The notes beneath the pieces are model-generated. The model had not been told where the DNA came from, searched no databases, and saw only the letters and a list, made by a program, of their open reading frames with translations. 5,401 nucleotides of DNA, from NCBI GenBank assembly GCA_004173415.1, contig SEHC01000164.1, positions 1 through 5,401 of the forward strand, written 5' to 3'. This DNA is from Lysobacteraceae bacterium. Its GTDB lineage: Bacteria > Pseudomonadota > Gammaproteobacteria > Xanthomonadales > Xanthomonadaceae. The position numbers and the translations under genes are program-made. This document shows, one piece after another, positions 1-5,401 of the stretch (positions within the stretch are counted from its first letter, which is position 1; every line of letters starts with the position of its first letter).

Positions 1-2183
<2,183 letters not shown>

Positions 2184-2190
2184 TTTGTTT

Positions 2191-2194
2191 CTCC
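2191..2194 (-). promoter_or_regulatory. Shine-Dalgarno site of rpoC
   Basis: On the mRNA strand GGAG is followed by the seven-base spacer AAACAAA and the ATG of rpoC at 2181-2183. Spacing and composition are typical of a good bacterial ribosome binding site and support the chosen start. The upstream CUCC at 2200-2203 could pair with it (see findings). Confidence 0.85.
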
Positions 2195-2245
2195 GGGTAG
2201 GAGGAAAATCTTGTGTCGAGGGATTGGGGCGAGTGCGATCCGGAT

Positions 2246-2272
2246 GCCGGCCGACGCTTGCGCGTGGCCGGC
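2246..2272 (-). other. Intergenic RNA hairpin with GCAA tetraloop between rpoB and rpoC
   Basis: Read on the mRNA strand, the arm GCCGGCC-ACGC pairs with GCGU-(C)-GGCCGGC. This gives 11 GC-rich base pairs with one bulged C (position 2253) and the loop GCAA, which fits the stable GNRA tetraloop class. It starts 12 bases after the rpoB stop and ends 62 bases before the rpoC ATG. No run of U follows, so it does not look like an intrinsic terminator. That fits the need to transcribe through into rpoC. Possible roles are RNase processing, mRNA stabilisation or partial attenuation; which, if any, is inference. A competing five-base pairing exists between GACGC at 2277-2281 and GCGUC at 2253-2257. 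Confidence 0.65.
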
Positions 2273-2284
2273 CCCGGCGTCAGG

Positions 2285-5401
<3,117 letters not shown>

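Larger units (their letters stand above)
2184..2284 (-). other. rpoB-rpoC intergenic spacer
   Basis: This is the only non-coding stretch in the window, 101 bases long. It holds the tetraloop hairpin in its rpoB-proximal part and the rpoC ribosome binding site at its rpoC end. I see no convincing promoter and no terminator U-tract, so read-through from rpoB is the likely source of rpoC mRNA. Confidence 0.9.

Noticed and set aside
2238..2245. Palindrome ATCCGGAT next to the hairpin, as a possible operator
   Set aside because: Eight bases is too short, with no promoter elements nearby; chance is a sufficient explanation.
2246..2272. Intrinsic terminator after rpoB
   Set aside because: The hairpin is strong but no U-run follows on the mRNA strand (the next bases are AUCCGGAUCG), and rpoC immediately downstream must be transcribed.

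Overview
The window lies entirely inside the RNA polymerase beta/beta-prime operon of a GC-rich gammaproteobacterium, read from the minus strand. The 3' three-quarters of rpoB (positions 2285-5401, its 5' end beyond the right edge) is followed after a 101-base gap by the 5' half of rpoC (1-2183, its 3' end beyond the left edge). Compared from memory with the E. coli subunits, both proteins are very close and intact, with no stop or frameshift. The wording of both proteins, and a 22-residue insertion in RpoB ahead of the rifampicin region, resemble Xanthomonadaceae/Lysobacteraceae (Xanthomonas, Stenotrophomonas, Lysobacter and relatives). The family assignment is fairly secure; I cannot give a genus.

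Layout in transcription order (right to left): 5401-2285 is rpoB from about E. coli residue 340 to its stop; 2284-2184 is the intergenic spacer, with an 11-bp hairpin carrying a GCAA tetraloop and then the rpoC ribosome binding site; 2183-1 is rpoC codons 1-727 plus two bases of codon 728. There is no other gene, no RNA gene, no mobile element and no CRISPR array. All other open frames, including a 640-codon frame on the plus strand opposite rpoC, look like shadows of these two genes.

The two products, with the alpha dimer and omega, form the core RNA polymerase. The window encodes the beta side of the active centre (the rifampicin pocket, the E813/D814 pair and the K1065/K1073/H1237 contacts in E. 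coli numbering). It also encodes the beta-prime zinc ribbon, the sigma-binding clamp helices, the switch-2 region and the NADFDGD metal-binding loop. The bridge helix and trigger loop of beta-prime lie past the left edge. The operon promoter and the rpoB start lie past the right edge.

I found no sign of an undescribed system. The points worth a second look are the intergenic hairpin, a small possible hairpin over the rpoC Shine-Dalgarno, and two RpoB segments longer than in E. coli.
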